Below, in pieces: positions 1-7,265 of a stretch of DNA of 27,043 nt (position 1 is the first letter of the stretch; every line of letters starts with the position of its first letter). The position numbers and the translations under genes were made by a program. Origin of the DNA: Geobacter sp. UBA4074 (lineage in GTDB: Bacteria; Desulfobacterota; Desulfuromonadia; Geobacterales; Pseudopelobacteraceae); the NCBI GenBank assembly GCA_002383415.1, contig DFYU01000142.1, positions 1-27,043 on the forward strand, given 5' to 3'. The notes under the pieces are model-generated. The model worked only from the letters and a program-made list of their open reading frames with translations. It ran no database searches and was not told where the DNA came from.

Positions 1-451
1 TGGTGGCCCTAAGCGCCATCAGGGCCCCTTCCGCCAGGGCGGTGGCGCCGTCGTACAGCGAGGCGTTGCTGACCTCCAGGCCGGTCAGGCGGCAGATGGC
101 GGTCTGATACTCGAACAGGGCCTGCAGGGTGCCTTGCGAGCACTCCGGCTGGTAAGGGGTGTAGGCGGTGTAGAACTCGGCCCGGCCGGCCAGGTGGTCC
201 ACCGCAGCCGGGATCAGGTGATCGTAGCAGCCGCCGCCGATGAACAGGGACAGCTGGCTGCAGTTGTCGGCCGCCAGTTCCTGCATCCGGGCCAAGGTCT
301 CGAACTCGGACCTGCCGGCCGGCAGATTGAAGGTCTTGGCCCGCAGTTCAGCCGGGATCGGGGCGAACAGCTCTTCGATGCTGGCCACGCCGATGGCGTC
401 CAGCATCTCCCGGATCTCCTGCGGGGTATGGGGACAGTAGTGGCTGGTCAT
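1..451 (-). CDS. gcvPA: glycine dehydrogenase (decarboxylating) subunit 1, partial
   Basis: N-terminal ~150 residues of the alpha subunit of the two-subunit P-protein, the PLP enzyme that decarboxylates glycine and passes the aminomethyl group to lipoyl-GcvH. The gene runs off the left edge, so the C-terminal two thirds and the stop codon are not visible. Translating from the ATG at 451 gives a start MTSHYCPHTPQEIREMLDAI, and further on the motifs LFIGGGCYDHLIP, FYTAYTPYQPECSQGTLQ and NASLYDGATALAE, all typical of GcvPA. The start lies 9 bases past the gcvH stop. The likely ribosome site (TAGGAG) overlaps that stop, so translation of the two is probably linked. A separate alpha subunit implies a gcvPB gene outside the window. 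Identity is clear from the sequence. Confidence 0.93.
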   Translation of the reverse strand, partial: MTSHYCPHTPQEIREMLDAIGVASIEELFAPIPAELRAKTFNLPAGRSEFETLARMQELAADNCSQLSLFIGGGCYDHLIPAAVDHLAGRAEFYTAYTPYQPECSQGTLQALFEYQTAICRLTGLEVSNASLYDGATALAEGALMALRAT

Positions 452-460
452 GGAACGCTC

Positions 461-832
461 CTACAGGGTCTTCAGATAGGCGTCGTACTGTTCCTTGTTC
501 ATCAGGCCGCCCACCTCGGCCGGATCGCTCAGTTCGAGCTCCAGCATCCAGGCGGACTGTTCCGGGCTTTCGTTGACCTGCTCAGGGGCCCCGTCCAGTA
601 CGTTGTTAACCTTGACGACCTTCCCGGACAGCGGGGCGTAGATATCGCTGGCCGCCTTGACCGATTCGATGGCCGCCAGCACCTCGCCCTGTTTGACCTG
701 CTTGCCGATGGCAGGCAGCTCCACAAAGGTCACGTCCCCCAGTTCATGGGCGGCATGCTCGCTGATCCCAACCTGCGCCAGGTTGCCGTTGACCCTGGCC
801 CACTCATGCTCTTTGGTAAAATAGATACTCAT
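461..832 (-). CDS. gcvH: glycine cleavage system H protein (lipoyl carrier)
   Basis: GcvH carries the methylamine intermediate on a lipoyl-lysine between the P, T and L proteins of the glycine cleavage complex. The 123-residue length is normal for the family. The N terminus YFTKEHEWARV and the lipoylation motif ESVKAAS are present, with the modified lysine at residue 59. The C-terminal block ESPEQSAWMLELEL is also typical. An AAGGAG-type site stands about 9 bases before the ATG. The gene is fourth in a minus-strand operon, after gcvT and a DUF3617 gene and just before gcvPA. Recognition is certain. Confidence 0.97.
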   Translation of the reverse strand: MSIYFTKEHEWARVNGNLAQVGISEHAAHELGDVTFVELPAIGKQVKQGEVLAAIESVKAASDIYAPLSGKVVKVNNVLDGAPEQVNESPEQSAWMLELELSDPAEVGGLMNKEQYDAYLKTL

Positions 833-870
833 CGCTGCGTGTCTCCTTTAGATGGGATGCTGTTGTGCGA

Positions 871-1287
871 TTATCGTTTCGGGCAGTCGCCCAGCCGTTT
901 GGCGTTCATCTTCATGCTGATGTTCTGGCCCTGGGACTTCATCTTCATGGTGGAGACATAGCTGTTGGGGCTGAAGACCGTTTCGCCGCTGAAGGTGCCG
1001 GCGCTCTGGCCGGTGCAGACCATGGACCAGGTCACCTTGTTGCCGGAAACCTTGTAGCTGGTCATCTTGCAATCCTTGTTGCCGCCGGCCACCACCTTGG
1101 CCTGATCCTTGACATCCTCCTTGCTGTAGCAGTGCTTGATCACGCTGGGCGGCAGCTGCATCGGCATGCCGGGCATCACGGTGGTGGTGGAAACCTCCCA
1201 CCAACCCTCGCGGATAGGGTCTGCGGCAAAGACGGGAACAACTGACAGCAGTAGGGCAACGACGAGCAGACAGATGATGTTTTTCAT
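871..1287 (-). CDS. DUF3617 family secreted protein
   Basis: A 138-residue protein with a Sec signal peptide (hydrophobic residues 4-19, cut after VFAA near residue 22), so most likely periplasmic. The mature part begins DPIREGWWEVSTTT and has the G-x-W-E, paired-cysteine (KHCYSKED, DCKMTSY, SMVCTG, DCPKR) and methionine-rich pattern of DUF3617 proteins, whose function is unknown. Four cysteines in the mature region suggest disulfides. It sits inside the glycine-cleavage operon, 38 bases before gcvH and 31 bases after gcvT. No biochemical link to glycine cleavage is evident, so it may simply share the transcript. The family call is from residue patterns, not from a search. Confidence 0.8.
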   Translation of the reverse strand: MKNIICLLVVALLLSVVPVFAADPIREGWWEVSTTTVMPGMPMQLPPSVIKHCYSKEDVKDQAKVVAGGNKDCKMTSYKVSGNKVTWSMVCTGQSAGTFSGETVFSPNSYVSTMKMKSQGQNISMKMNAKRLGDCPKR

Positions 1288-1318
1288 TGAATGGCTCCTT
1301 TCATACTCCAGTCAGAAT

Positions 1319-2419
1319 TCAGCTCCGTAATGAACCGCCGCTATAGAACGGCAGGCTGCAGACCGTGGCCTCCAGGGTGACGCGATCCTGACAAACGGTC
1401 AACGCCGTGCCCAGCGCGGCATGGTCGGCCTGCACATAGCCCATGCCGATGCCGCAGCCCAGCATGGGTGAAAAGACGCCGCTGGTCACCTCGCCGATGG
1501 TGCGCCCGTCGGCCTGGATCTGGTAGCCGTGGCGCGGCGCCCGGCGGGAGCTGACCGTAAAGGCGATCTTGCGCCGTGCCACGCCTGCCGCCTGCTGCTG
1601 CAGCAAGGCCGCCTTGCCCACAAAATCCTTGTCAAAATTCACAAACCCTTCCAGACCGGCCTCCAGTGGCGTGGTCTGATCGTCAAGATCACTGCCGTAC
1701 AGCGAGTAGCCCACCTCCAGCCGCAGCAGGTCGCGGGCCCCCAGCCCGGCCGGTTTCACCCGCGGGTCGGCCAGCAGCAACTGCCACAGCTCGGCCACCT
1801 TGGCGGCCGGCAGGAAGATCTCGTAGCCCAGCTCGCCGGTGTAGCCGGTGCGGCTGACCACGGCCGGAACCCCCAGCAGGTCGAGGGAGATGAACCTGAA
1901 ATAAGGCAGCTGGGCCAGCTGCTCGCCGCAGATGGCGCTCAGCACCCCACGGGATTGGGGGCCCTGCAGGTCCAGTTTGGCGGTGGCAGCGGAGATGTTG
2001 ACCAGATTGCCGCCGGTCAGACGGCTGCGGATCACCTGAAAATCGTGAGGGGCGGTGGCGGCGTTGACCACGATCATCGCCTCCTGCTCGGCAAAACGGA
2101 ACACAATCAGGTCGTCGATGATCCCGCCCTGCTCGTTCAGCAGAAAGCCGTACTTGGAACGCCCCACCGGGATGGCGGCCACCGAGAAGGTGAACAGCTC
2201 CTCCAGCCCGCTGGCCCGGATATCCCCCTTGAACAGAAACTCACCCATGTGGCAGATATCGAACAGGGCCGCCTGCTCCCGGCACCAGCGGTGTTCGGCG
2301 ATGATCCCCTCGTACTGGATCGGCATCTCCCAACCGCCAAAAGGGGCCATCAGGGCACCCAAGGCCCGGTGTTGGCTATTGAGAGGCGTAACCGACAACG
2401 AATCGTCCAGGTCTGACAT
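1319..2419 (-). CDS. gcvT: aminomethyltransferase (glycine cleavage T protein)
   Basis: GcvT moves the methylene group from aminomethyl-lipoyl-GcvH to tetrahydrofolate, releasing ammonia. The 366-residue length fits the family. Recognisable blocks in order are FGGWEMPIQYEGI (27-39), CREQAALFDICHMGEF (46-61), GGIIDDLIVFRF (98-109) with the conserved catalytic aspartate pair at 102-103, RTGYTGELGYEIF, and GLGARDLLRLEVGYSLYGSD. AAGGAG precedes the ATG at 2419 by 6 bases, which fixes the start. It follows a secreted hypothetical protein gene by 29 bases and leads the glycine cleavage genes on the minus strand. Confidence 0.97.
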   Translation of the reverse strand: MSDLDDSLSVTPLNSQHRALGALMAPFGGWEMPIQYEGIIAEHRWCREQAALFDICHMGEFLFKGDIRASGLEELFTFSVAAIPVGRSKYGFLLNEQGGIIDDLIVFRFAEQEAMIVVNAATAPHDFQVIRSRLTGGNLVNISAATAKLDLQGPQSRGVLSAICGEQLAQLPYFRFISLDLLGVPAVVSRTGYTGELGYEIFLPAAKVAELWQLLLADPRVKPAGLGARDLLRLEVGYSLYGSDLDDQTTPLEAGLEGFVNFDKDFVGKAALLQQQAAGVARRKIAFTVSSRRAPRHGYQIQADGRTIGEVTSGVFSPMLGCGIGMGYVQADHAALGTALTVCQDRVTLEATVCSLPFYSGGSLRS

Positions 2420-2449
2420 GCACAGCTCCTTGGTATGCAGCAGGGTAGG

Positions 2450-2890
2450 TTAGTTGCGCTTGTTCTTGGTCTGGCCGGACAGGGCCCTGATCTCGCTCAG
2501 GCGCGGTTTCCAGCGGTTTTCTTCGTGATCGAGGGTAAACTCCCGGCTTTGGCTGCCATCGCTACTGCCATAGTTGCCCTCCATGCCGACCCGGGCAAAG
2601 ACCTTGGCAGTGGTCTTGCGCTCCTCAATCAGCCGGAAATCGCGCAGCTTGGTAAAGCAGCAGGCTGGACGCCGGGCGGCGTCGCGCATGGTCTGGGCAA
2701 AACGCTCTCTGGTCATGCCACTGCGATGGGAAAGGGAATCGTAGAGTTGTTCAAAGCGCCCTTCACGCCACAGATCGAGGGCATCGGCAAGGGCCTGTTC
2801 GCGGGGGTCGCTACGCTGGTCGGCCCAAGCGGGCACAGCGCACAACAACAGGCAACAAAAGATAAGGGCACGGCAACGGATGGGGAGCAT
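2450..2890 (-). CDS. secreted protein of unknown function
   Basis: A 146-residue protein that I do not recognise beyond its general class. It has a clear signal peptide (MLPIRCRALIFCCLLLCAVPAWA, cut near residue 23), so it is exported. The mature part begins with a helical stretch (REQALADALDLWREGRFEQLYDSLSHRSGMTRERFAQTMRDAARRP) and continues with beta-like segments. That layout resembles small NTF2-like or DUF4878-type proteins, but this is only a guess. GAGGAG lies 6 bases before the ATG, and a good sigma70-like promoter lies just upstream. It is the first gene of the minus-strand unit that continues into gcvT. Confidence 0.75.
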   Translation of the reverse strand: MLPIRCRALIFCCLLLCAVPAWADQRSDPREQALADALDLWREGRFEQLYDSLSHRSGMTRERFAQTMRDAARRPACCFTKLRDFRLIEERKTTAKVFARVGMEGNYGSSDGSQSREFTLDHEENRWKPRLSEIRALSGQTKNKRN

Positions 2891-2920
2891 GGCCTACTCC
2901 TCGCAAGGGAATGGTGCCCC

Positions 2921-2949
2921 ATCCTAGTGCATCGCACACGGTGCTGCAA
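2921..2949 (-). promoter_or_regulatory. sigma70-like promoter for the gcv operon
   Basis: On the minus strand a -35 box TTGCAG (2949-2944) is followed by a 17-base spacer and a -10 box TAGGAT (2926-2921). The -10 box lies about 30 bases before the first gene of the operon. No glycine riboswitch fold was seen between it and the start codon. Confidence 0.55.
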
Positions 2950-2975
2950 TCGGAAAGTGGGACCGCGATAGTCGG

Positions 2976-3003
2976 TTGCAGAACAACGGGGTTGGGGTAC
3001 ACT
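2976..3003 (+). promoter_or_regulatory. possible promoter for the HD-GYP gene
   Basis: TTGCAG (2976-2981), a 16-base spacer and TACACT (2998-3003) lie 29 bases before the ATG at 3033. It is divergent from the gcv-operon promoter in the same 140-base interval. The -10 match is moderate. Confidence 0.4.
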
Positions 3004-3032
3004 AGCACTGTTCTGGAGGGCAGGAGACGACC

Positions 3033-4280
3033 ATGAAAAGTTACAACGCAACTCTGCAGCAGCTGCTCAAATTCGGCCTGGATATCTCGCAGATCAAGGA
3101 TATCGATCTGCTGCTGGAAAAGATCCTCTCCGAGGCCCGCAGCTTCACCGGCTGCGATGCCGGCACGATCTACGTCAAAGAGGGCAGCTGGCTCTACGCC
3201 CGCTACTCACAGAACGACACGGTCCACAGCCAACTGGCGTCGCATCGTAAATCAGTTTACACCAACATCACTATTCCGGTGGATAACAGCTCCATTGCCG
3301 GCTACGTGGCTGCCACCGGCAGCATGCTCAACATCCCCGATGTCTACCAGCTGGACGACAGCGCCCCCTACTCCTTCAACCGCTCCTTCGACGCCCTGAC
3401 CAATTACCGCACCATCTCGCAGCTGGTCTTTCCCCTCACCAGTATGCGGGGCGATACGGTGGGGGTGCTGCAGCTGATCAACGCCAAACTGCCGGACAGC
3501 AGCGTGGTGCCGTTTCAGGACGATGACGAAAGCGGCATCCACTACTTTGCCGTCACCGCCGCCAACGCCATTGAACGGGCCAAGATGACCCGCGAGATCA
3601 TCCTGCGCATGAACCGGATGGCCGAGCTGCGGGACCCCAAGGAGACCGGCCCCCACGTCAACCGGGTGGCAGCCTATGCGGTGGCGCTGTACGAGGGCTG
3701 GGCAGCCCGCAAAGGCCTGGACAGCAACGAGGTGGACCGCAGTCGCGATATCCTGCGGATGGCCGCCATGCTGCACGATGTGGGCAAGGTGGCCATCTCC
3801 GACACGATCCTCAAGAAGCCGGGACGCTTCACCCCGGACGAATACGACCTGATGAAGCTGCATACCGTCCATGGCGCCCGCCTGTTCCCCGACCTCTTCT
3901 CTGAACTGGACGAGGCCGCCGCGGTCGTGGCCCTGAACCACCACGAACACTGGAACGGCAACGGCTATCCCGGCCATATCGACCTGGCCACCCTCACACC
4001 GCTGCCAGGCTTTGAGCAGCCTGACGGCACGGCCCGCGGCAAAAGGGGGGAAGAGATCCCCCTCTTCGGCCGCATCGTGGCCATCGCCGATGTGTATGAC
4101 GCCCTGTCCAACCGCCGCTGCTACAAGGCGGCCTGGGATGAGGATCAGGTGTTGGAGGAGCTGAAGAAAGACAGCGGCACCGTCTTCGACCCTGAGCTGA
4201 TCGAGGTCTTTTTGGAGAGCATCGACACCATGCGCCAGATCGCCGCCCAGTTCCCCGACGCACCGGACGCCCATGGTTAA
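3033..4280 (+). CDS. GAF domain / HD-GYP domain cyclic dinucleotide phosphodiesterase
   Basis: A cytoplasmic signalling protein of 415 residues with no membrane segment. Residues 10-182 form a GAF sensor domain (CDAGTIYVKEGSWLYARYSQND, TISQLVFPLTSMRGDTVGVLQLINA). Residues 205-400 form an HD-GYP domain with the metal-binding LHDVGKVAI (HD at 248-249), further histidines around 277-280, HHEHWNGNGYP (303-313, GYP at 311-313) and IADVYDALSNRRCYK (351-365). HD-GYP proteins usually hydrolyse c-di-GMP, and some cleave 3',3'-cGAMP. About 20 extra residues (319-340) separate GYP from the next metal-binding block. AGGAG lies 7 bases before the ATG. Active-site residues look complete; substrate and GAF ligand are not predictable here. 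Confidence 0.9.
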   Translation: MKSYNATLQQLLKFGLDISQIKDIDLLLEKILSEARSFTGCDAGTIYVKEGSWLYARYSQNDTVHSQLASHRKSVYTNITIPVDNSSIAGYVAATGSMLNIPDVYQLDDSAPYSFNRSFDALTNYRTISQLVFPLTSMRGDTVGVLQLINAKLPDSSVVPFQDDDESGIHYFAVTAANAIERAKMTREIILRMNRMAELRDPKETGPHVNRVAAYAVALYEGWAARKGLDSNEVDRSRDILRMAAMLHDVGKVAISDTILKKPGRFTPDEYDLMKLHTVHGARLFPDLFSELDEAAAVVALNHHEHWNGNGYPGHIDLATLTPLPGFEQPDGTARGKRGEEIPLFGRIVAIADVYDALSNRRCYKAAWDEDQVLEELKKDSGTVFDPELIEVFLESIDTMRQIAAQFPDAPDAHG

Positions 4281-4296
4281 GGCCCCGCAGTAGTAT

Positions 4297-5316
4297 TTAC
4301 AGGGTGCGCTCGGCCGCCTCGGCAAACAGCCGCAACCGCGCCATCATCGCCTCGAACTTCTTCGGTTTCAGGGATTGGGGACCATCGCTGGAGGCCCGCT
4401 CCGGATCGGGATGCACCTCCACGATCAGGCCGTCGGCCCCGGCCGCCACGGCGGCGTAGCACATCGGCGCCACGTAGTGGTAGTTGCCGGTGCCGTGGGA
4501 GGGATCGATCACCACCGGCAGGTGGGTCTTGCCCTTCAGCACCGGGATGGCCGACAGGTCCAGCGTGTTGCGGGTGGCGGTCTCAAAGGTACGGATACCC
4601 CGCTCGCAGAGGATCACCCCCTGGTTGCCCTCGCTCATGATGTACTCGGCGCTCATCAAAAATTCCTGGATGGTCATGGCCATACCCCGCTTGAGCAACA
4701 CCGGCTTGCCGCACTGGCCCACCTTCTTCAGCAGGGCGAAGTTCTGGGCGTTGCGGGCACCGATCTGCAGGATATCGGCATAGGAGGCCACCAGCTCCAC
4801 CGTTTCCGGGTTGATCACCTCGGTCACCACCGGCAGACCGGTCTCGGCACGGGCCTGGGCCAGCAGTTTCAGCCCCTCCTCCTCCATCCCCTGGAACGAA
4901 TAGGGCGAGGTGCGCGGCTTGAAGGCGCCGCCCCGCAACACGTGGGCACCACTCGCCTTGACCAGACGGGCCGTCTCCATGATCTGCTGCTCATTCTCCA
5001 CCGAGCAAGGGCCGGCCATCATCACGACCTGCTTACCGCCGATCACCAGCTGGTCGCTGATCCGCACCTGGCTGGTCTCCTTTTTGACCTCACTGGAGGC
5101 CAATTTGTAGGGCTGCAGGATCGGCACCACGCTCTCCACCCCATGCATACTTTCCAGGGACTGCAGCACCAGCTTGCCCCGTTCGTCGCCGATGGCGCCG
5201 ATCACGTCCCGGGTGGTGCCGTGAATCACGTGGGGCTTGTAGCCCAGCTCCTTGATCCGCTTCAGCACCTCGTCCCGCTCCTTCTTACCTGCCCCTGCCT
5301 TCATGACCACGATCAT
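4297..5316 (-). CDS. aroF: 3-deoxy-7-phosphoheptulonate synthase (DAHP synthase, type I-beta)
   Basis: Condenses phosphoenolpyruvate with erythrose 4-phosphate, the first committed step of the shikimate pathway. Residues 1-70 form the ferredoxin-like regulatory domain seen in Thermotoga-type enzymes, where it confers tyrosine inhibition. The barrel has AGPCSVEN (101-108), RGGAFKPRTSPYSFQG (128-143), ARNAQNF, LLKRGMAM, CERGIRTFE and DPSHGTG. The expected metal ligands are present: Cys104, His274, Glu300 and Asp311. I chose the ATG at 5316 because GGGGAGA lies 5 bases upstream. An in-frame ATG at 5343 would add nine residues but overlaps a hairpin. A leader peptide and attenuator lie upstream. 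Its end converges on the HD-GYP gene 16 bases away. Confidence 0.95.
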   Translation of the reverse strand: MIVVMKAGAGKKERDEVLKRIKELGYKPHVIHGTTRDVIGAIGDERGKLVLQSLESMHGVESVVPILQPYKLASSEVKKETSQVRISDQLVIGGKQVVMMAGPCSVENEQQIMETARLVKASGAHVLRGGAFKPRTSPYSFQGMEEEGLKLLAQARAETGLPVVTEVINPETVELVASYADILQIGARNAQNFALLKKVGQCGKPVLLKRGMAMTIQEFLMSAEYIMSEGNQGVILCERGIRTFETATRNTLDLSAIPVLKGKTHLPVVIDPSHGTGNYHYVAPMCYAAVAAGADGLIVEVHPDPERASSDGPQSLKPKKFEAMMARLRLFAEAAERTL

Positions 5317-5342
5317 TTCGTCTCCCCTTTGCGCCAAAAACA

Positions 5343-5370
5343 CAAGGCCGGAGGAACCCCCCCGGCCTTG
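5343..5370 (-). terminator. second hairpin between attenuator and DAHP synthase gene
   Basis: A 9-base-pair stem (CAAGGCCGG with CCGGCCTTG) with a loop of about ten bases. On the minus strand it is followed by TGTTTTT, so it resembles a Rho-independent terminator. It ends about 26 bases before the DAHP synthase ATG. It may be a second terminator or an mRNA stability hairpin; its role is not determined. Confidence 0.5.
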
Positions 5371-5397
5371 GTTCGTTTTACGCGCTGAACAAAACGG

Positions 5398-5437
5398 AAA
5401 AAGCCGGGGCGACTCTCATTCCGTCTGCCCCGGCTTT
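5398..5437 (-). terminator. Rho-independent attenuator terminator of the aroF leader
   Basis: On the minus strand AAAGCCGGGGC (5437-5427) pairs with GCCCCGGCTTT (5410-5400), an 11-base-pair stem that can extend by GAC/GTC past a bulged A, followed by a run of T. It lies 19 bases past the leader-peptide stop and about 80 bases before the DAHP synthase start. Its 5' arm overlaps the 3' half of the competing antiterminator helix. Confidence 0.85.
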
Positions 5438-5489
5438 CAGCTGTGTAGTTTGGTGGTTACGCTGCGTACACGCTTGCCCGGGCAGACGG
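5421..5489 (-). promoter_or_regulatory. antiterminator helix of the aromatic attenuator
   Basis: On the minus strand CCGTCTGCCC (5489-5480), inside the leader-peptide gene just after the aromatic codons, is a perfect 10-base complement of GGGCAGACGG (5430-5421). The latter overlaps the 5' arm of the terminator, so the two helices exclude each other. A ribosome stalled on the Phe, Tyr or Trp codons would leave the upstream segment free to pair and allow read-through into the DAHP synthase gene. The complementarity is seen directly; the mechanism is inferred from classical attenuators. Confidence 0.75.
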
Positions 5490-5570
5490 CCCAAAATAAA
5501 AGCCATACCAAAAAAACCCGAAAAAGGAGCGGTAGCAGAGTGCGTTCAACATGGGTACATTTTTAAGCAT
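5457..5570 (-). CDS. aromatic amino acid-rich leader peptide of the DAHP synthase gene
   Basis: A short reading frame ending in TAA at 5457. Its core reads SFFGFFWYGFYFG, nine aromatic residues within eleven (Phe, Tyr and Trp together), and it ends PSARASVYAA. This is the composition of an attenuation leader peptide like those of pheA or trpE, here sensing all three aromatic amino acids. The start is unsettled. ATG at 5552 gives 31 residues. ATG at 5570 gives 37 residues and has a weak AAGG about 11 bases upstream. A third in-frame ATG at 5579 has no suitable site. If the TTGACA element nearby is the promoter, the message would begin very near 5552 and be almost leaderless. The frame is too short for routine gene finding. 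Confidence 0.8.
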   Translation of the reverse strand: MLKNVPMLNALCYRSFFGFFWYGFYFGPSARASVYAA

Positions 5571-5590
5571 GGCCGACATTGCCTTGTCAA
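5561..5590 (-). promoter_or_regulatory. possible promoter of the aroF leader transcript
   Basis: A consensus -35 TTGACA (5590-5585) is followed after 18 bases by TTAAAA (5566-5561), just past the recN stop. Transcription would begin near 5554, almost on the shortest leader-peptide start codon, which is unusual. The true promoter may instead lie inside recN. Confidence 0.4.
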
Positions 5591-5594
5591 GAGA

Positions 5595-7259
5595 TTAAAT
5601 GCTGGCTGTTTGCGCGATCAGTTCAGCAGCGTGCTGCCGGGCAGCTTCCGAGATGGTCTCACCGGCCAGCATCCGGGCCAGCTCATCAATCACACCGGCC
5701 TTGTCCAGTTCGGTGACCTTGGTGACGGTACGCCCGTCCTGCACCTGCTTCTCCACCTTGAGATGCCGTGTGGCCCAGGCCGCCACCTGGGGCAGGTGGG
5801 TGATGCAGAACACCTGCTGGCCGGCGGCCACGTTTTTCAGCTTGCGGCCGATCATGCCGGCCACCGCCCCACCCACACCGGTATCCACCTCGTCGAACAC
5901 CAGGCTGGGGGCCTCCCCCTCCGGCAGGATCTGCTTAAAGGCCAGCATCAGGCGCGACAGCTCGCCGCCGGAGGCCACCCGAGCCAACGGCCGCGGGGTC
6001 TCACCCGGGTTGGGCGAGAACAGGAACTCCACCCGTTCAAAGCCGCTGCTGCGGGGTTCCGGCAACGGCTCAAAGGCCACCTGCACCACGGCGTGGGGCA
6101 TGGCCAGCTGGTGCACCTCGACGGACAGGGCCTTGGCCAACTTGTCAGCCGCTGTGCGACGGGCCGCTGTCAGGTCGCGGCCGCGTGCCTCCATCGCCTC
6201 TCGGGCTGCGGCCAGTGCCTGCTCCAGCTCCTCACGGGAGCGGCAGCGTCCCTCCAGCTCCGCCAGCTCATCGTTCAGGCGCTCCTGCAGGCTGATCAAC
6301 TCTTCCACGCTGGGGGCGTACTTCTTCTTCAGTCGCCCGATCAGATCCAGACGGTCGTCAGCCTGCTGTAGCGCCAGCGGATCGGCCTCGATCCGGGCGG
6401 CATAATCACGCAGCTGCAAGGCCGCATCCTCCAACTGCAGATAGGCGCCATCCAGGGTCTCTGCCACTGCGGTCAGCTTCGGATCAATGACGGCGGCCTC
6501 GCGGATCACACTCACCATGCGGCGCAGTTCACCCAGCAGGGCTTCGTCGCTGTCATAGAGACCCTCGAACACGCCGCCGCTGGCGCTGGCCAGACGCTCG
6601 GCATGGACCAGCAGCTGCCGCTGTTCCAGCAGTTCTTCTTCCTCACCGGGCCGCAGATTGGCGGCGGTCAGCTCATCCAGCTGGTAGCGCAGCAGATCAA
6701 GGCGGTGGGCGGCATCCCGCTGCTGCTCGTCAAAGTGGACCAGTTGATCGGACAGCTTATGCCAGGCACCGTAGGCGGCTGAGAATTCCTGACGTATCTT
6801 GTCACACGCGGCATAGCTGTCCAGCAGCTGCAGGTGTTGTTCGGGCCGCAGCAGGGCCTGGGATTCGTGTTGACCGTGGATCGTCACCAACCGTCGCCCC
6901 AGCTCGCTTAGCTGGGCCAGGGTGGCCAGCGAGCCGTTGACAAAGACCCGGTTGCGACCGCTGCGGGTCAGGCAGCGCTTGACGATCAGCTCATCGTTGT
7001 CATCAAACCCCGCCTCTGCCAGATGTGCCCGCACGCCGGAAAGGCAGGCGATATCAAAGACCGCCTCCACCACCGCCTCCTCCTCGCCGGTTCGGATCAG
7101 GTCGGCCGAGGCCCGGCCGCCGGAGGCCAGGGTCAGGGCGTCGATGATGATCGACTTGCCGGCCCCGGTCTCGCCGGTCAGCAGGTTCAGCCCCGGCCCG
7201 AAGGAGAGGTGCAGCTGTTCGATGATGGCGACATTGCGGATCGAGAGAAAGGTCAGCAT
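5595..7259 (-). CDS. recN: DNA repair protein RecN
   Basis: RecN is an SMC-like ATPase acting in the cytoplasm on double-strand break repair with RecA. At 554 residues it is full length. The N terminus MLTFLSIRNVAII leads to Walker A GETGAGKS (29-36). A long heptad-rich coiled-coil region spans about 155-380. The ABC signature SGGELSR is at 430-436 and Walker B LVFDEVD at 453-459, followed by QQVFCITHLPQVAAWA. The gene begins 6 bases after nadK, so nadK and recN probably share a transcript, a common arrangement in bacteria. Its stop is followed at once by the aroF leader. No LexA-type box was looked for systematically. Confidence 0.96.
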   Translation of the reverse strand: MLTFLSIRNVAIIEQLHLSFGPGLNLLTGETGAGKSIIIDALTLASGGRASADLIRTGEEEAVVEAVFDIACLSGVRAHLAEAGFDDNDELIVKRCLTRSGRNRVFVNGSLATLAQLSELGRRLVTIHGQHESQALLRPEQHLQLLDSYAACDKIRQEFSAAYGAWHKLSDQLVHFDEQQRDAAHRLDLLRYQLDELTAANLRPGEEEELLEQRQLLVHAERLASASGGVFEGLYDSDEALLGELRRMVSVIREAAVIDPKLTAVAETLDGAYLQLEDAALQLRDYAARIEADPLALQQADDRLDLIGRLKKKYAPSVEELISLQERLNDELAELEGRCRSREELEQALAAAREAMEARGRDLTAARRTAADKLAKALSVEVHQLAMPHAVVQVAFEPLPEPRSSGFERVEFLFSPNPGETPRPLARVASGGELSRLMLAFKQILPEGEAPSLVFDEVDTGVGGAVAGMIGRKLKNVAAGQQVFCITHLPQVAAWATRHLKVEKQVQDGRTVTKVTELDKAGVIDELARMLAGETISEAARQHAAELIAQTASI

Positions 7260-7265
7260 GGGGTT

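Noticed and set aside
2891..3032. Possible glycine riboswitch before the gcv operon
   Set aside because: The interval is too short for a tandem glycine aptamer once the promoter is placed, and no conserved aptamer core was seen.
3252..4325. 357-codon minus-strand open frame opposite the HD-GYP gene
   Set aside because: It is antisense to a gene with complete catalytic motifs, and its translation has no recognisable domain. Long antisense frames are common in GC-rich genes.
4375..5388. 337-codon plus-strand frame opposite the DAHP synthase gene
   Set aside because: Its composition is histidine- and leucine-rich low-complexity typical of a shadow frame; the minus strand encodes an unmistakable enzyme.
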